Shown: positions 53,996 to 62,350 of the stretch, in pieces
Numbering within the stretch: position 1 is the stretch's first letter
Layout: each line of letters begins with the position of its first letter
Source: Acidovorax sp. FHTAMBA
Lineage (GTDB): Bacteria; Pseudomonadota; Gammaproteobacteria; Burkholderiales; Burkholderiaceae_C
Direction: 5' to 3'
Length of the DNA: 64,000 nucleotides
NCBI RefSeq assembly: GCF_038958875.1
Contig: NZ_CP152407.1
Span: forward strand, 1,619,501-1,683,500
Position numbers and translations under genes: made by a program
The notes under the pieces: generated by a model
What the model saw: only the letters and a program-made list of their open reading frames with translations
The model's database searches: none
What the model was told of the DNA's origin: nothing

Positions 53996-54880
53996 ATGGA
54001 AATCTTTGGTGTCTCATTGCCCGGCCTGTTGAGCCAGCTCCTTTTGGGGCTGGTCAACGGATCGTTTTACGCAATCCTCAGCCTTGGGCTGGCCGTGATC
54101 TTTGGCCTGCTCAACGTCATCAACTTTGCGCACGGCGCGCTGTTCATGACAGGGGCCCTGATTACCTGGATGGCCATGAACTACTTTGGCATCAACTACT
54201 GGTTGATGCTGGTATTGGCGCCGCTGGTGGTGGGGCTGTTCGGGGTCGTGATCGAGCGCCTGCTGCTGCGCTGGATCTACAAGCTTGATCACCTGTATGG
54301 CCTGTTGCTCACGCTGGGTCTCACCCTGCTGATCGAGGGCGTGTTCCGCTCGATCTACGGTGTCTCGGGCTTGGGCTACGACACGCCCGAGGCGCTGGAG
54401 GGCGCAACCAACCTGGGCTTCATGATCATGCCCAACTACCGTGCCTGGGTGGTGGTGGCATCGGTGGTGGTGTGTCTGGCTACCTGGTATGTGATTGAAA
54501 AGACCAAGCTGGGTGCCTACCTGCGTGCCGGTACCGAGAACCCGCGCCTGGTGGAAGCATTCGGGATCAACGTTCCCGTCATGGTCACGCTGACCTACGC
54601 TTTCGGCGCTGGCCTGGCGGCATTTGCCGGGGTGCTGGCCGCACCGGTGTACCAGGTCTCGCCACTCATGGGCCAGAACCTGATCATCGTCGTGTTTGCT
54701 GTCGTGGTGATCGGCGGCATGGGTTCCATCATGGGCTCCATCCTCACCGGACTGGGCCTGGGTGTTGTAGAAGGTTTTACCAAAGTGTTTTATCCGGAGG
54801 CCTCTTCCACCGTGGTGTTCGTCATCATGGTCATCGTTCTCCTCATTCGCCCCGCCGGCCTGTTCGGCAAAGAAAAATAA
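53996..54880 (+). CDS. Branched-chain-amino-acid-type ABC transporter permease (LivH-like)
   Basis: A 294-residue inner-membrane permease with eight predicted helices. The N-terminus LLGLVNGSFYAILSLGLAVI and NVINFAHGALFM are the LivH signature. The cytoplasmic EAA-like loop is RLVEAFGINVPVMV near residue 185, which contacts the ATPases. 100 nt after the binding-protein gene. Confidence 0.94.
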   Translation: MEIFGVSLPGLLSQLLLGLVNGSFYAILSLGLAVIFGLLNVINFAHGALFMTGALITWMAMNYFGINYWLMLVLAPLVVGLFGVVIERLLLRWIYKLDHLYGLLLTLGLTLLIEGVFRSIYGVSGLGYDTPEALEGATNLGFMIMPNYRAWVVVASVVVCLATWYVIEKTKLGAYLRAGTENPRLVEAFGINVPVMVTLTYAFGAGLAAFAGVLAAPVYQVSPLMGQNLIIVVFAVVVIGGMGSIMGSILTGLGLGVVEGFTKVFYPEASSTVVFVIMVIVLLIRPAGLFGKEK

Positions 54881-54892
54881 GGAGCCACGAGA

Positions 54893-55891
54893 ATGAACGT
54901 CAAGAACACTGCCAACATTGGCTATGTCCTGCTGCTGCTTGCGCTGATTGCAGCTCCTTTTCTGGGCGCCTACCCCATCTTTGTCATGAAGCTGATGTGC
55001 TTTGCACTGTTTGCTTCAGCGTTCAACCTGCTGCTGGGCTACACGGGCATGCTGTCCTTCGGGCACGCCGCTTTCCTGGGCGGCTCGGCCTACATGACGG
55101 GCCACGCCCTCAAGGTGTGGGCGGTCACGCCGGAGATCGGCCTTTTGCTGGGCACAGCGGGTGGCGCCGTGCTGGGCCTGATCGTCGGGTTCTTCGCCAT
55201 CCGCCGCCAGGGCATTTACTCCACCATGATCACGCTGGCGCTGGCGCAGATGCTGTTCTTCGTGTGCCTGCAGGCGCCTTTCACGGGTGGCGAGGATGGC
55301 TTGCAGGGCGTACCTCGCGGCAAGCTCTTCGGGATGATCGATCTGCAGAACGACCTGGTGATGTATTACGTGGTTCTGGCGGTTGTGGCGGGCGCTTTCA
55401 TGCTGATTGTGCGCACCATCCATTCGCCTTTTGGCCAGGTGCTCAAGGGCATCAAGGAAAACGAGCCGCGCGCGATCTCGCTGGGGTATGACACCAACCG
55501 CTTCAAGCTGCTGGCGTTTGTGCTGTCAGCCGCGCTGGCGGGTCTGGCCGGCTCGCTCAAGACGCTGGTGCTGGGCTTTGCAACGCTGAGCGACGCCCAC
55601 TGGACGGCGTCGGGCCATGTGGTGCTGATGACGCTGGTCGGTGGTCTGGGCACCTTGTCAGGTCCCATCGTGGGGTCGGCCGTGGTGGTGCTGCTGGAAA
55701 ACAAGCTCGGTGAAATTGGTGGCTTCCTTGCCTCGGTCACCGGTGTGGAATGGTTCAACACCCTGGGTGAATCGGTCACCATGGTCACAGGCCTGATCTT
55801 TGTGATCTGTGTGCTGGCTTTCCGGCGCGGGATCATGGGCGAGATCATTGCGTGGATGGCCCGTCGACGCGGTGCGGGCGCGAGTGCCTGA
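54893..55891 (+). CDS. Branched-chain-amino-acid-type ABC transporter permease (LivM-like)
   Basis: A 332-residue permease paired with the LivH-like protein. Landmarks are ASAFNLLLGYTGMLSFGHAA, GFFAIRRQGIYSTMITLALA, and the coupling loop GIKENEPRAISLGYDTNRFK. It has nine or so helices and ends the operon. Eight nucleotides after its stop a four-copy 8-bp tandem repeat begins. Confidence 0.94.
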   Translation: MNVKNTANIGYVLLLLALIAAPFLGAYPIFVMKLMCFALFASAFNLLLGYTGMLSFGHAAFLGGSAYMTGHALKVWAVTPEIGLLLGTAGGAVLGLIVGFFAIRRQGIYSTMITLALAQMLFFVCLQAPFTGGEDGLQGVPRGKLFGMIDLQNDLVMYYVVLAVVAGAFMLIVRTIHSPFGQVLKGIKENEPRAISLGYDTNRFKLLAFVLSAALAGLAGSLKTLVLGFATLSDAHWTASGHVVLMTLVGGLGTLSGPIVGSAVVVLLENKLGEIGGFLASVTGVEWFNTLGESVTMVTGLIFVICVLAFRRGIMGEIIAWMARRRGAGASA

Positions 55892-55899
55892 GCCTCAAG

Positions 55900-55931
55900 G
55901 CCTGAACGCCTGAACGCCTGAACGCCTGAAC
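55900..55931 (+). repeat. Four tandem copies of an 8-bp unit
   Basis: GCCTGAAC is repeated four times without mismatch just after the LivM-like gene, followed by GCGTTCAAGC. Because the unit length is not a multiple of 3 and the region is non-coding, copy-number change would be neutral for protein reading frames. Confidence 0.9.
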
Positions 55932-55978
55932 GCGTTCAAGCGACCCCCGTCGCCTGAAGCGTTCAACCTCCCCCGCAA

Positions 55979-56009
55979 CCGCTGCGGCCTTTACAGGCGC
56001 AGCGGTTTT
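55979..56009. terminator. Bidirectional hairpin terminator
   Basis: CCGCTGCGGCCT (55979-55990) pairs with AGGCGCAGCGG (55995-56005) with one bulged base, followed by TTTTG. It ends the importer operon; the right arm is also the last codons of the convergent AttH-like gene, so it may serve both. Confidence 0.65.
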
Positions 56010-57160
56010 GCGTATCCGGTCATTTCCAGATAACCCCGGCCCACGGATCTTCCGGTGCGGTCCGCAAGGTCCGACAGACCTTCCCAGTAAATCGCGCCGG
56101 TCGAGCCGTTGCTGTCCAGCTCCTGGTTGTCCAGCACAGCGCTCACCTCGAAACTGCCCACGTGGGTTTGCACCCGCCACTGCACCGGGTACCGGGCACC
56201 ACTGGCCGGGCTCACCCACACGCGCAGGGGCGTGAACGCCACGGCCTGCGCGTCGAATATCTGTGCGGGTTGGCCCGGCGCGCGAAACGACCCGCCAGCC
56301 CACAGCGCCGTGCCATCGGCCCGGCGCAGTCTGAAGGCGGTAAGCGCGCTGCCGTCGTGCAGGTTCATCCCGATCCAGTCCCAGCCCTGCGCGTCGGGGT
56401 GCATCAGCGCCTCGCTCCATTCGTGGTCCATCCAGGCGCGGCCGGTGGCCGGCATGACGGCCATCCGGCGCCCCGCCACCGTGAGGTGGCCTCCCACCTT
56501 CAGCTGGGGGTGGCTGTAGTAATAGCTCGCCTGCTCAGCCTCAGGCCCCTTGCGCGACAAGCCTTGCCGCCCCTGCAGCAAGAGGGGTTGGGTACTGTCG
56601 AACACCAGGTCCATGTCAAACCCGCTGCCCGCAATATGGGCGGTGTAGCGGCTGGACTCCCGGCCCACTGTGCCGCTCTTGGCGTCACTGCGCTCCAGCG
56701 TCCAGTCCTGCAGCCGAATGCGGGTGTCGGCCTCGCTGGCCTGTGCCACGCCAAAGCCTGCACGGGCAATGCGCTGGTCGTGCAGCAGGCGCCGGCCCCG
56801 CACGTCGGTGATGGCTGCATGGGCAAACAGCAGCTGCTTGGCGGCAAACGCCGACCGCAGGCCCTGTGTGGCATCCACGCGCGAGCGAAAGAACGTCAAC
56901 TGAAAACCCCAGGGCTGTCCGTCTGCCTGCACATGGCCCGTGATGTACCACCACTCGGTGCGCAGCTCCGGATGACTGCCGTGGTCGCGCGGAAAAGCGA
57001 GCGTGCGCGCGGGCAAGGCCACCGCAGCACCCGGCGCCCAACCGGCTGCCCCCACCAGCGCCATGCCCACTGGAAGCTGCAGGGCCAGCCAATCGCGGCG
57101 TGTTCCCTTCGGCCCAAGCGGTGGTGCCATCGGTGCTGCTGGCCAAGTGGTGGACGGCAT
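55991..57160 (-). CDS. AttH / CrtC-like secreted lipocalin-fold protein
   Basis: 389 residues. The N-terminus has a twin-arginine-type signal (GTRRDWLALQLPVGMALVGA), so it is probably exported folded by Tat. The body shows the AttH/carotenoid-hydratase family pattern: ELRTEWWYITGHVQADGQPW near residue 66, GFQLTFFRSRV, AFAAKQLLFAHAAITD, GRAWMDHEWSEAL and GWDWIGMNLHDGSALTAF. Members of this family are usually encoded beside an FtsX-type permease and an ATPase; both occur here 2-6 kb away. The start is not certain (57130 also possible). Function in this setting is unknown. Confidence 0.88.
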   Translation of the reverse strand: MPSTTWPAAPMAPPLGPKGTRRDWLALQLPVGMALVGAAGWAPGAAVALPARTLAFPRDHGSHPELRTEWWYITGHVQADGQPWGFQLTFFRSRVDATQGLRSAFAAKQLLFAHAAITDVRGRRLLHDQRIARAGFGVAQASEADTRIRLQDWTLERSDAKSGTVGRESSRYTAHIAGSGFDMDLVFDSTQPLLLQGRQGLSRKGPEAEQASYYYSHPQLKVGGHLTVAGRRMAVMPATGRAWMDHEWSEALMHPDAQGWDWIGMNLHDGSALTAFRLRRADGTALWAGGSFRAPGQPAQIFDAQAVAFTPLRVWVSPASGARYPVQWRVQTHVGSFEVSAVLDNQELDSNGSTGAIYWEGLSDLADRTGRSVGRGYLEMTGYAKPLRL

Positions 57161-57184
57161 GGTGTGTGCGGCGCGCGTGGTCCA

Positions 57185-58240
57185 TCAGCCCATCAGGGCG
57201 TCGATCTTCTGCTGCGCCGCTGAGCAATCGCCAAAACACCGCTCCACCCAGTCGGTGTCGAAATAAGTGGGCAGATACCGCTCGCCCGCATCGCATAGCA
57301 GCGACAGGATCGAGCCGCGCTCGCCCAGCTCGCGCATCTCGCTGGCCAGTGTGAGCATGACCACAAAGTTGGTTCCGGTGGATGGCCCCACGCGCCGCCC
57401 CAGCAGTTGCGACAGTGCCCGCATTGCCGCGACCGATTCCACATCCGGCACCTCGACCATTCGGTCCACGAGCGTACGGATAAAGCTCGGCTCCACACGC
57501 GGGCGGCCGATGCCCTCGATGCGCGACCCCGGTGCCGTCAGCGCCGCATCGCCCGTGCGGTGGTAGGCGCTGAACACCGAACCCGCCGGGTCGGCCACAC
57601 ACACTTGCGTGGCGTGCCGCTGGTAGCGCACATAGCGCCCAATGGTGGCGCTGGTGCCGCCCGTGCCCGCGCCCACCACAATCCAGCGCGGCACAGGGTG
57701 CGGCTCGCGCAGCATTTGCGTGAACATGCTCTCGGCAATGTTGTTGTTGCCCCGCCAGTCGGTGGCGCGCTCGGCATACGTGAACTGGTCCATGTAGTGC
57801 CCGCCGGTATCGTGGGCAATGGCGCGCGCAGCGTCGTAAACCGCGCCTGCACTGTCTACAAAGTGGCAACGCCCGCCATGGAACTCGATTTGCGCAATCT
57901 TTTCTGGCGACGTGGTGCGCGGCATCACCGCCACAAAAGGAAGCCCCAGCAGCCGCGCAAAGTAGGCCTCGCTCACTGCCGTGGACCCGCTGGACGACTC
58001 GACGATGGTCGAGCCCTCATGCACCCAGCCATTGCACAGCGCGTACAAAAACAGCGACCGCGCCAATCGGTGCTTGAGGCTGCCCGTGGGGTGGGTGGAT
58101 TCGTCCTTGAGGTACAGGTCGATGCCGTGCTTGGAAAAGGCAGGCAGGCGCAGCGGGATGAGGTGGGTGTCAGCGCTGCGCTGGTAGTCGGCTTCGATGC
58201 GGGCGATGGCTTCGTGGAGCCAGGGGGAGGGGAGGGTCAT
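57185..58240 (-). CDS. PLP-dependent cysteine synthase family protein, cysteine desulfhydrase (Cds1)-like
   Basis: A 351-residue fold-type II PLP enzyme. The cofactor lysine is K56 in THPTGSLKHRLARSLF, the phosphate/substrate loop is VESSSGSTAVSEAYFARLLG, and the glycine-rich phosphate loop is VVGAGTGGTSATIG. These segments match the group that includes the mycobacterial L-cysteine desulfhydrase Cds1, more than CysK or CysM; it would then release sulfide from cysteine. Start MTLPSPW at 58240 is preceded by a G-rich stretch. Its stop is 24 nt ahead of the AttH-like gene, so they may share a transcript. Confidence 0.82.
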   Translation of the reverse strand: MTLPSPWLHEAIARIEADYQRSADTHLIPLRLPAFSKHGIDLYLKDESTHPTGSLKHRLARSLFLYALCNGWVHEGSTIVESSSGSTAVSEAYFARLLGLPFVAVMPRTTSPEKIAQIEFHGGRCHFVDSAGAVYDAARAIAHDTGGHYMDQFTYAERATDWRGNNNIAESMFTQMLREPHPVPRWIVVGAGTGGTSATIGRYVRYQRHATQVCVADPAGSVFSAYHRTGDAALTAPGSRIEGIGRPRVEPSFIRTLVDRMVEVPDVESVAAMRALSQLLGRRVGPSTGTNFVVMLTLASEMRELGERGSILSLLCDAGERYLPTYFDTDWVERCFGDCSAAQQKIDALMG

Positions 58241-58379
58241 GGGGAGAGGTCGAAATGCTAGGGACGGCTGATGGCGAAGACCGGCCGGTGACAAGTTGGA
58301 CAAAGCGGATGCTCACCGTTCTGCATGATGCCTTCCGAATGTTGTCCGGTCGATGTTTGGGTTGCAGATTCGACTCAAC

Positions 58380-58778
58380 TCACAGGACAGTGTTCGCGAG
58401 AACAAGCAAAGCCCCAACCGTGACAAGCGAGAAGAGCCAAGCGGAACGATAAATGCGAAATGCGCTTTCCTCTAGTTGCTGTGACTGGCGAGATGGTTGC
58501 CAAGCCCGACTGAAGAGCGTCGGATGTATGAAGGCGAGCCCCGCAAGGAAGCGCTTGCCTTGAAGATACTCATGTTGCTCTGGGCAATGGGCCTTGAGGA
58601 AACCCATGAGGCGTCCGAACTCAAAGTGAAAGACATAGGAACTGCCCAGTCCAGTGACCAGAGCGAACCAGCCAAAACTCTCCGACAGCGGCATGCGCAA
58701 CGAGGATAGAAGCCAGGCAGCAAGCGTCAGGATCCAAGTGATCCAGTAGTACTTGGTGAACGACGGCTGAGTAGGCAT
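58380..58778 (-). CDS. Small membrane protein, function unknown (low-GC stretch)
   Basis: 132 residues. Hydrophobic segments are WITWILTLAAWLLSSL (near 13-28), FGWFALVTGLGSSYVF and SAWLFSLVTVGALLVLANTV at the C-terminus, with a polar His/Arg-rich loop (HCPEQHEYLQGKRF, then RQSQQLEESAFRIYRS) between them. The outline, a loop with several charged residues between end helices, is reminiscent of universal stress protein B, but the sequence match is too weak to name it. Base composition is clearly lower in GC than the flanking genes. Confidence 0.65.
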   Translation of the reverse strand: MPTQPSFTKYYWITWILTLAAWLLSSLRMPLSESFGWFALVTGLGSSYVFHFEFGRLMGFLKAHCPEQHEYLQGKRFLAGLAFIHPTLFSRAWQPSRQSQQLEESAFRIYRSAWLFSLVTVGALLVLANTVL

Positions 58779-59053
58779 TCAGAATATCTTACGTTGAAGA
58801 CCGACGCAGTAACTACCGCGCAGCGGCCGCCTGCGGTTGAGTTCGTTCGGACCGACCAGCTAGGCGATGTTCGGTTTGCCTCAGACCATACATTTCCATC
58901 GACGAAACATCCCAGGCCTCCCGAGGTGCTTCAGTACTCACAGGCCAGTTCTGGCTTTTGGGTCGATATCCGTCCCCAGCACATAAGCCGAAGACTAAGG
59001 ACGCGGAACCTGCATAGCTGCGGCGTTCGCCGACTGCTACCCGTCACGCCTCG
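58779..59053. other. 275-nt non-coding stretch, no gene recognised
   Basis: Its composition differs from flanking core genes. It has a few short imperfect repeats (TTCGGACCGAC, GATGTTCGG) but no tRNA, no recognisable gene remnant and no clear terminator. It separates the small membrane protein from the FtsX-type gene on the same strand. Confidence 0.45.
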
Positions 59054-61726
59054 CTACCAATCCTCCTTCACCGCCATCACCGCATCCCGCCCCGCCGCCG
59101 CCCGCCCCGCCAGCCACGCGGTCACCGTCCCCGACACGATCACCGCCCAGCACAGCGCCAGCAGCCGCCAGCCGGGCACATTCAGGTCCATCGTCCAGTG
59201 AAAACTCTGCGGGTTGACCACGTGCACCAGTACCACCGACACCACCAGGCCCAGCAGCACGCCAGCCATTGCGCCCACTGCCGTCCAGGCGGCGCCTTCG
59301 CCCGCCACCACGGCCAAAATCTGGCGGCGGGTGAGGCCCAGGTGGGCGAGCAGGCCGAACTCCTTGCGCCGCGCCAGCACCTGCGCGCTGAAGCTGGCGG
59401 CCACGCCGAACAGGCCGATGCCGATGGCCACGGCCTGCAGCCAGTAGGTGACGGCAAAGCTGCGGTCGAAGATGCGCAGCGAGCGTTCGCGGATAGCGCC
59501 GGACGAGGCGAATTCCACCAGGGCGTCGTTGTTGCCGCTGCTGCCGCCAGCGCTGGCACCTTGCGGTGTGTTGCTGCCTGATTGGCCCGCCTGCGTAGCG
59601 GCCAGTGCGAGTATCGACGCCTGCAGCGCGCCAATGTCTGCGCCCTCGCTGGGCCACAGCGCCAGGTCGCTGGGGCGGGCGTCGCCGGTCAGGCGCAGCC
59701 ACACGGCGCGGTCCATCACCACGGCGCCTGTCTGGCGGGCATAGTCGCGCCACACGCCTGCTATGTAAAAGATAGCTGGTTGCGCTTGTCCATCAAGCGC
59801 TGGAGGCCTAATAGACTCTGAAAGTGCGGGCCACTCCATGCCGGGGCGCAGGTCGTACAGGTCTACCACCGCCTCGCTGATGTACACGCCGGTGCGGCCT
59901 GCGGGCACGGGCAGGGCGTTGCCCACCAGGGGCAGGCTTTGCGCGGGGTCGTCGCCCAGCGGGCGGCTCAGCACCGTGAGGGCGGGCAGGGTGGGCGAGA
60001 GCTGCAGCGGGCTGGCGCGAAGTGCGTGTACGCGATCCAGGCCCGGCAATTGGCCCACGGCTTCGGCAAATCGGGCGGGCAGCAATGCTGCGTCGGAGCC
60101 GCCCGCGCCGAGGGCCGAGCGCACATACAGCGGCGACGGCAGCACGGCGTCCAGCCACTGGGTGACCGATCCGCGAAAGCTCGACACCATCACCGTCAGC
60201 GCCACCGCCAGGCTCAGGCTGGCGACCACGCCGCCCACCGCAATGGCGGCGCTGCCGCGCATGCGCCGCGCGCGTTCCAGGGCCAGCAGCGGCAGCGCAT
60301 GGCGCGCTGCCAGCGGTTGCAGCCACGCCAGCAGTTTGGCCATGGCCCAGGGCAGCAAGGCGATACCGCCTACCAGCAGCATCCCGATGGCGACATAGGC
60401 CGCCAGGGGAATGCCGAACACGGGTGGCGCCAGGGTGAGCACTGCGCCACCGACCACCAGCGTGATGCCCACCGTGCCCCTCTCCGCCTGGCTGGCTGCC
60501 GTGCCCAGGCCTTTCAGAGTCTGGGCGGGCGGCAGCAATTGCGCCGCGCGTGCGGGCCACCAGCCGCCGACCAGCGCAGCCGCCACGCCCAAGGTGCCGT
60601 ACACCAGCGCGGCCGGTGCGCTCCACTGCAGCGCGGGCTGCACGCCGGCAAAGTAGCCGCCGCCCAGGTCGCCGCCCAGCAACTGCAAGGCGGTGGCGGC
60701 CAGTGCGGTGCCCAGCGCAATGCCCAGTGCGCTGCCCACCAGCCCCAGCGCGGCCGATTCGGCCAGCACCAGCACCAGGCGCTGGCGCGGCGTGGCGCCC
60801 AGCACGGCCAGCAGGGCAAACTGCGGCCCGCGCTGCGCCACGCTGAGCGCCAGCACCGAGAACACCAGAAACGCCCCGGTAAAGAGCGCCACCAGCGCCA
60901 GCACCGTCAGGTTGACCCGGTAGGCGCGTGAGAGGTTGCTGATGCGCTGCGCCGCGTCGCCCGGGTGCGCCAGCACCACGTTGGCAGGCCAGTCGGGCTG
61001 CGCGCGCAGGGCGCGCTCCCACGCGGCGCGGTCGGTGCCGGGCAGCAGTTGCAGGTCGATGCGGCTGAGCTGGCCCGCGCGGCCAAACAGGTCCTGCGCG
61101 GCGCCGATGTCCATCACCGCCAGCGGTGCGCCCCCGGCCGCCACCGTGCCAGCCACCTGCACGTTCAGCGGAGCCTGCAGGCCGGCGTACAGCATGATCT
61201 GCGGAAGCTGCGCGGGCGCGGCAGTGGACAGCCCCAGCGCCTGCAGCGCTGCGGTGTTGAGAAACACGGTGGCCGGCGCAAACACGGCAAAGCGGTCTGC
61301 CGTGTCCCACGCCCTTGGCATCAGCGCGGGGGCCATGGTGGGCAGCAGCAGGGCGTCGGCCCCCAGCACGCGCAGTGATATGCGGGCCGGGCTCGCGACA
61401 GTGGTGGTGGTGGCATCACCCGCTTGCGCCAGGGTGGACAGCTCCAGCAACGGGCTGGCGCGGGCCACCTGCGGGTTGGTGGCCAGGCGTTCGTACAGCG
61501 CCTCGGGCAGGGGGCCCTGCATGGTGCGAAGCTCCAGGTCGGGCTGGCCGTTGACGGCCCGCACGGCCTGGGAAAACTCGTCCAGCGCCGACGCATTGAT
61601 CACATGCACCGCAAAGGCCAGCGCCACGCCCAGCATCACCGCCGCCACCGCTGCCGCACTGCGCCAGGGGTGGTGGCGCAGGTCTTGCCAGGAGAAGGTG
61701 CGAAGCAGCGCAAACATGGCCAGCAT
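59054..61726 (-). CDS. ABC transporter permease, FtsX/LolC type, large
   Basis: 890 residues with one N-terminal helix (HPWRSAAAVAAVMLGVALAF), a periplasmic domain, and two FtsX-type membrane blocks (about 270-520 and 740-890). Landmarks are LVFSVLALSVAQRGPQFALLAV, the LGATPRQRL turn, and near the end FLGLLAHLGLTRRQILAVVAGEG-like text. This is the permease of AttH/MacB-like systems. Residues near 635-655 (SIRPPALDGQAQPAIFYIAG) are encoded by a copy of the dispersed palindromic element, read in reverse. Its ATPase partner is probably the gene at 62351. The start may also be 61717. Confidence 0.9.
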   Translation of the reverse strand: MLAMFALLRTFSWQDLRHHPWRSAAAVAAVMLGVALAFAVHVINASALDEFSQAVRAVNGQPDLELRTMQGPLPEALYERLATNPQVARASPLLELSTLAQAGDATTTTVASPARISLRVLGADALLLPTMAPALMPRAWDTADRFAVFAPATVFLNTAALQALGLSTAAPAQLPQIMLYAGLQAPLNVQVAGTVAAGGAPLAVMDIGAAQDLFGRAGQLSRIDLQLLPGTDRAAWERALRAQPDWPANVVLAHPGDAAQRISNLSRAYRVNLTVLALVALFTGAFLVFSVLALSVAQRGPQFALLAVLGATPRQRLVLVLAESAALGLVGSALGIALGTALAATALQLLGGDLGGGYFAGVQPALQWSAPAALVYGTLGVAAALVGGWWPARAAQLLPPAQTLKGLGTAASQAERGTVGITLVVGGAVLTLAPPVFGIPLAAYVAIGMLLVGGIALLPWAMAKLLAWLQPLAARHALPLLALERARRMRGSAAIAVGGVVASLSLAVALTVMVSSFRGSVTQWLDAVLPSPLYVRSALGAGGSDAALLPARFAEAVGQLPGLDRVHALRASPLQLSPTLPALTVLSRPLGDDPAQSLPLVGNALPVPAGRTGVYISEAVVDLYDLRPGMEWPALSESIRPPALDGQAQPAIFYIAGVWRDYARQTGAVVMDRAVWLRLTGDARPSDLALWPSEGADIGALQASILALAATQAGQSGSNTPQGASAGGSSGNNDALVEFASSGAIRERSLRIFDRSFAVTYWLQAVAIGIGLFGVAASFSAQVLARRKEFGLLAHLGLTRRQILAVVAGEGAAWTAVGAMAGVLLGLVVSVVLVHVVNPQSFHWTMDLNVPGWRLLALCWAVIVSGTVTAWLAGRAAAGRDAVMAVKEDW
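59759..59818 (+). repeat. Palindromic dispersed element inside the FtsX-type gene, copy H
   Basis: TGCTATGTAAAAGATAGCTG, GTTGCGCTTG, TCCAT, CAAGCGC, TGGAGGCCTAATAGACTC. The core GCGCTTG/CAAGCGC is a perfect 7-bp repeat. It is opposite to the gene, whose minus-strand reading gives ESIRPPALDGQAQPAIFYIA with no stop. It is one of the best intragenic copies. Confidence 0.85.
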
Positions 61727-61755
61727 TGTGGCCGCGCGTACGCGGTGCGGGGTTG

Positions 61756-61769
61756 TTGATGCACATCAA
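61756..61769. promoter_or_regulatory. FNR/Anr-type binding site
   Basis: TTGATGCACATCAA matches the FNR consensus TTGAT-N4-ATCAA exactly and is a perfect palindrome. It lies in the divergent gap between the FtsX-type gene (start 30 nt away) and hsp20. Confidence 0.75.
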
Positions 61770-61788
61770 CCCCGCGCTCCGGCACCCC

Positions 61789-61817
61789 TTGAAGCCGGGC
61801 GGGGCGGTGCTTATCTT
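61789..61817 (+). promoter_or_regulatory. hsp20 promoter
   Basis: TTGAAG (61789-61794), 17-nt spacer, TATCTT (61812-61817). The FNR box centre (61762.5) is about 61 nt upstream of the expected start near 61824, a standard class I activator distance. CCCCTTGAA also overlaps as a sigma-32-like -35. Confidence 0.55.
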
Positions 61818-61884
61818 GGAAGGAGGGCTGGCGCTCCTGTGCTGGCCCGGTGGTTTCAACCCCTATTTTTCAGGAGCTCACACC

Positions 61885-62313
61885 ATGAATTCACTTGTAT
61901 CGCGCGGCAGCCTGTTTGACGACTTCTTCAAGGACATCGCCCCGGGCTTCTACGTGCGCCCGCTGCACGGCGACAACCTGCCCGCACCCAGCCAGATCAA
62001 GGTGGATGTGAAGGAAACCGACGAGGGCTACACCGTGCAGGCCGAGGTGCCCGGCGTGGCCAAGGAGGACATCCATGTCTCGCTGGAAGGCAATGTGGTC
62101 AGCCTGCGCGCCGAGGTGCGCCAGCACGACGAAAAGCGCGAGGGCGAGAAGGTGCTGCGCTCCGAGCGCTACTTCGGTGCCGTGGCCCGCAGTTTCCAGC
62201 TGCCGGCCGACGTGGATGCCGCCTCGGCCAAGGCCAAATACGACAACGGGGTGCTGACGCTGACCCTGCCCAAAAAGGTGAACAAGGCTGCGCAGCGGCT
62301 GAACATCGAGTAA
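61885..62313 (+). CDS. Small heat-shock protein, Hsp20/alpha-crystallin family
   Basis: A 142-residue chaperone that holds unfolding proteins in large oligomers. The alpha-crystallin domain spans about residues 38-130, with VKETDEGYTVQAEVPGVAKE, SLRAEVRQHDEKREGEKVL, FGAVARSFQLPADVD and the family motif KYDNGVLTLTLPK; the C-terminal I-x-I-type tail is absent or short (RLNIE). AGGAG at 61872-61876 sets ATG 61885. It stands in its own promoter region with an FNR box and lies between the permease and ATPase genes of the opposite strand. Confidence 0.94.
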   Translation: MNSLVSRGSLFDDFFKDIAPGFYVRPLHGDNLPAPSQIKVDVKETDEGYTVQAEVPGVAKEDIHVSLEGNVVSLRAEVRQHDEKREGEKVLRSERYFGAVARSFQLPADVDAASAKAKYDNGVLTLTLPKKVNKAAQRLNIE

Positions 62314-62324
62314 GCGCGGCGAAA

Positions 62325-62343
62325 CCGGGGCACTCCGCCCCGG
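62325..62343. terminator. GC hairpin between convergent hsp20 and ATPase genes
   Basis: CCGGGGC (62325-62331) pairs with GCCCCGG (62337-62343) around ACTCC, with no T run on either side. It is a candidate terminator for hsp20 only by position. Confidence 0.4.
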
Positions 62344-62350
62344 CGTGCCG

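Noticed and set aside
58779..59053. Possible integron attC site beside the low-GC gene
   Set aside because: No matching R' and R'' core sequences (RYYYAAC and GTTRRRY) with the expected symmetric spacing could be found, and no integrase is present.
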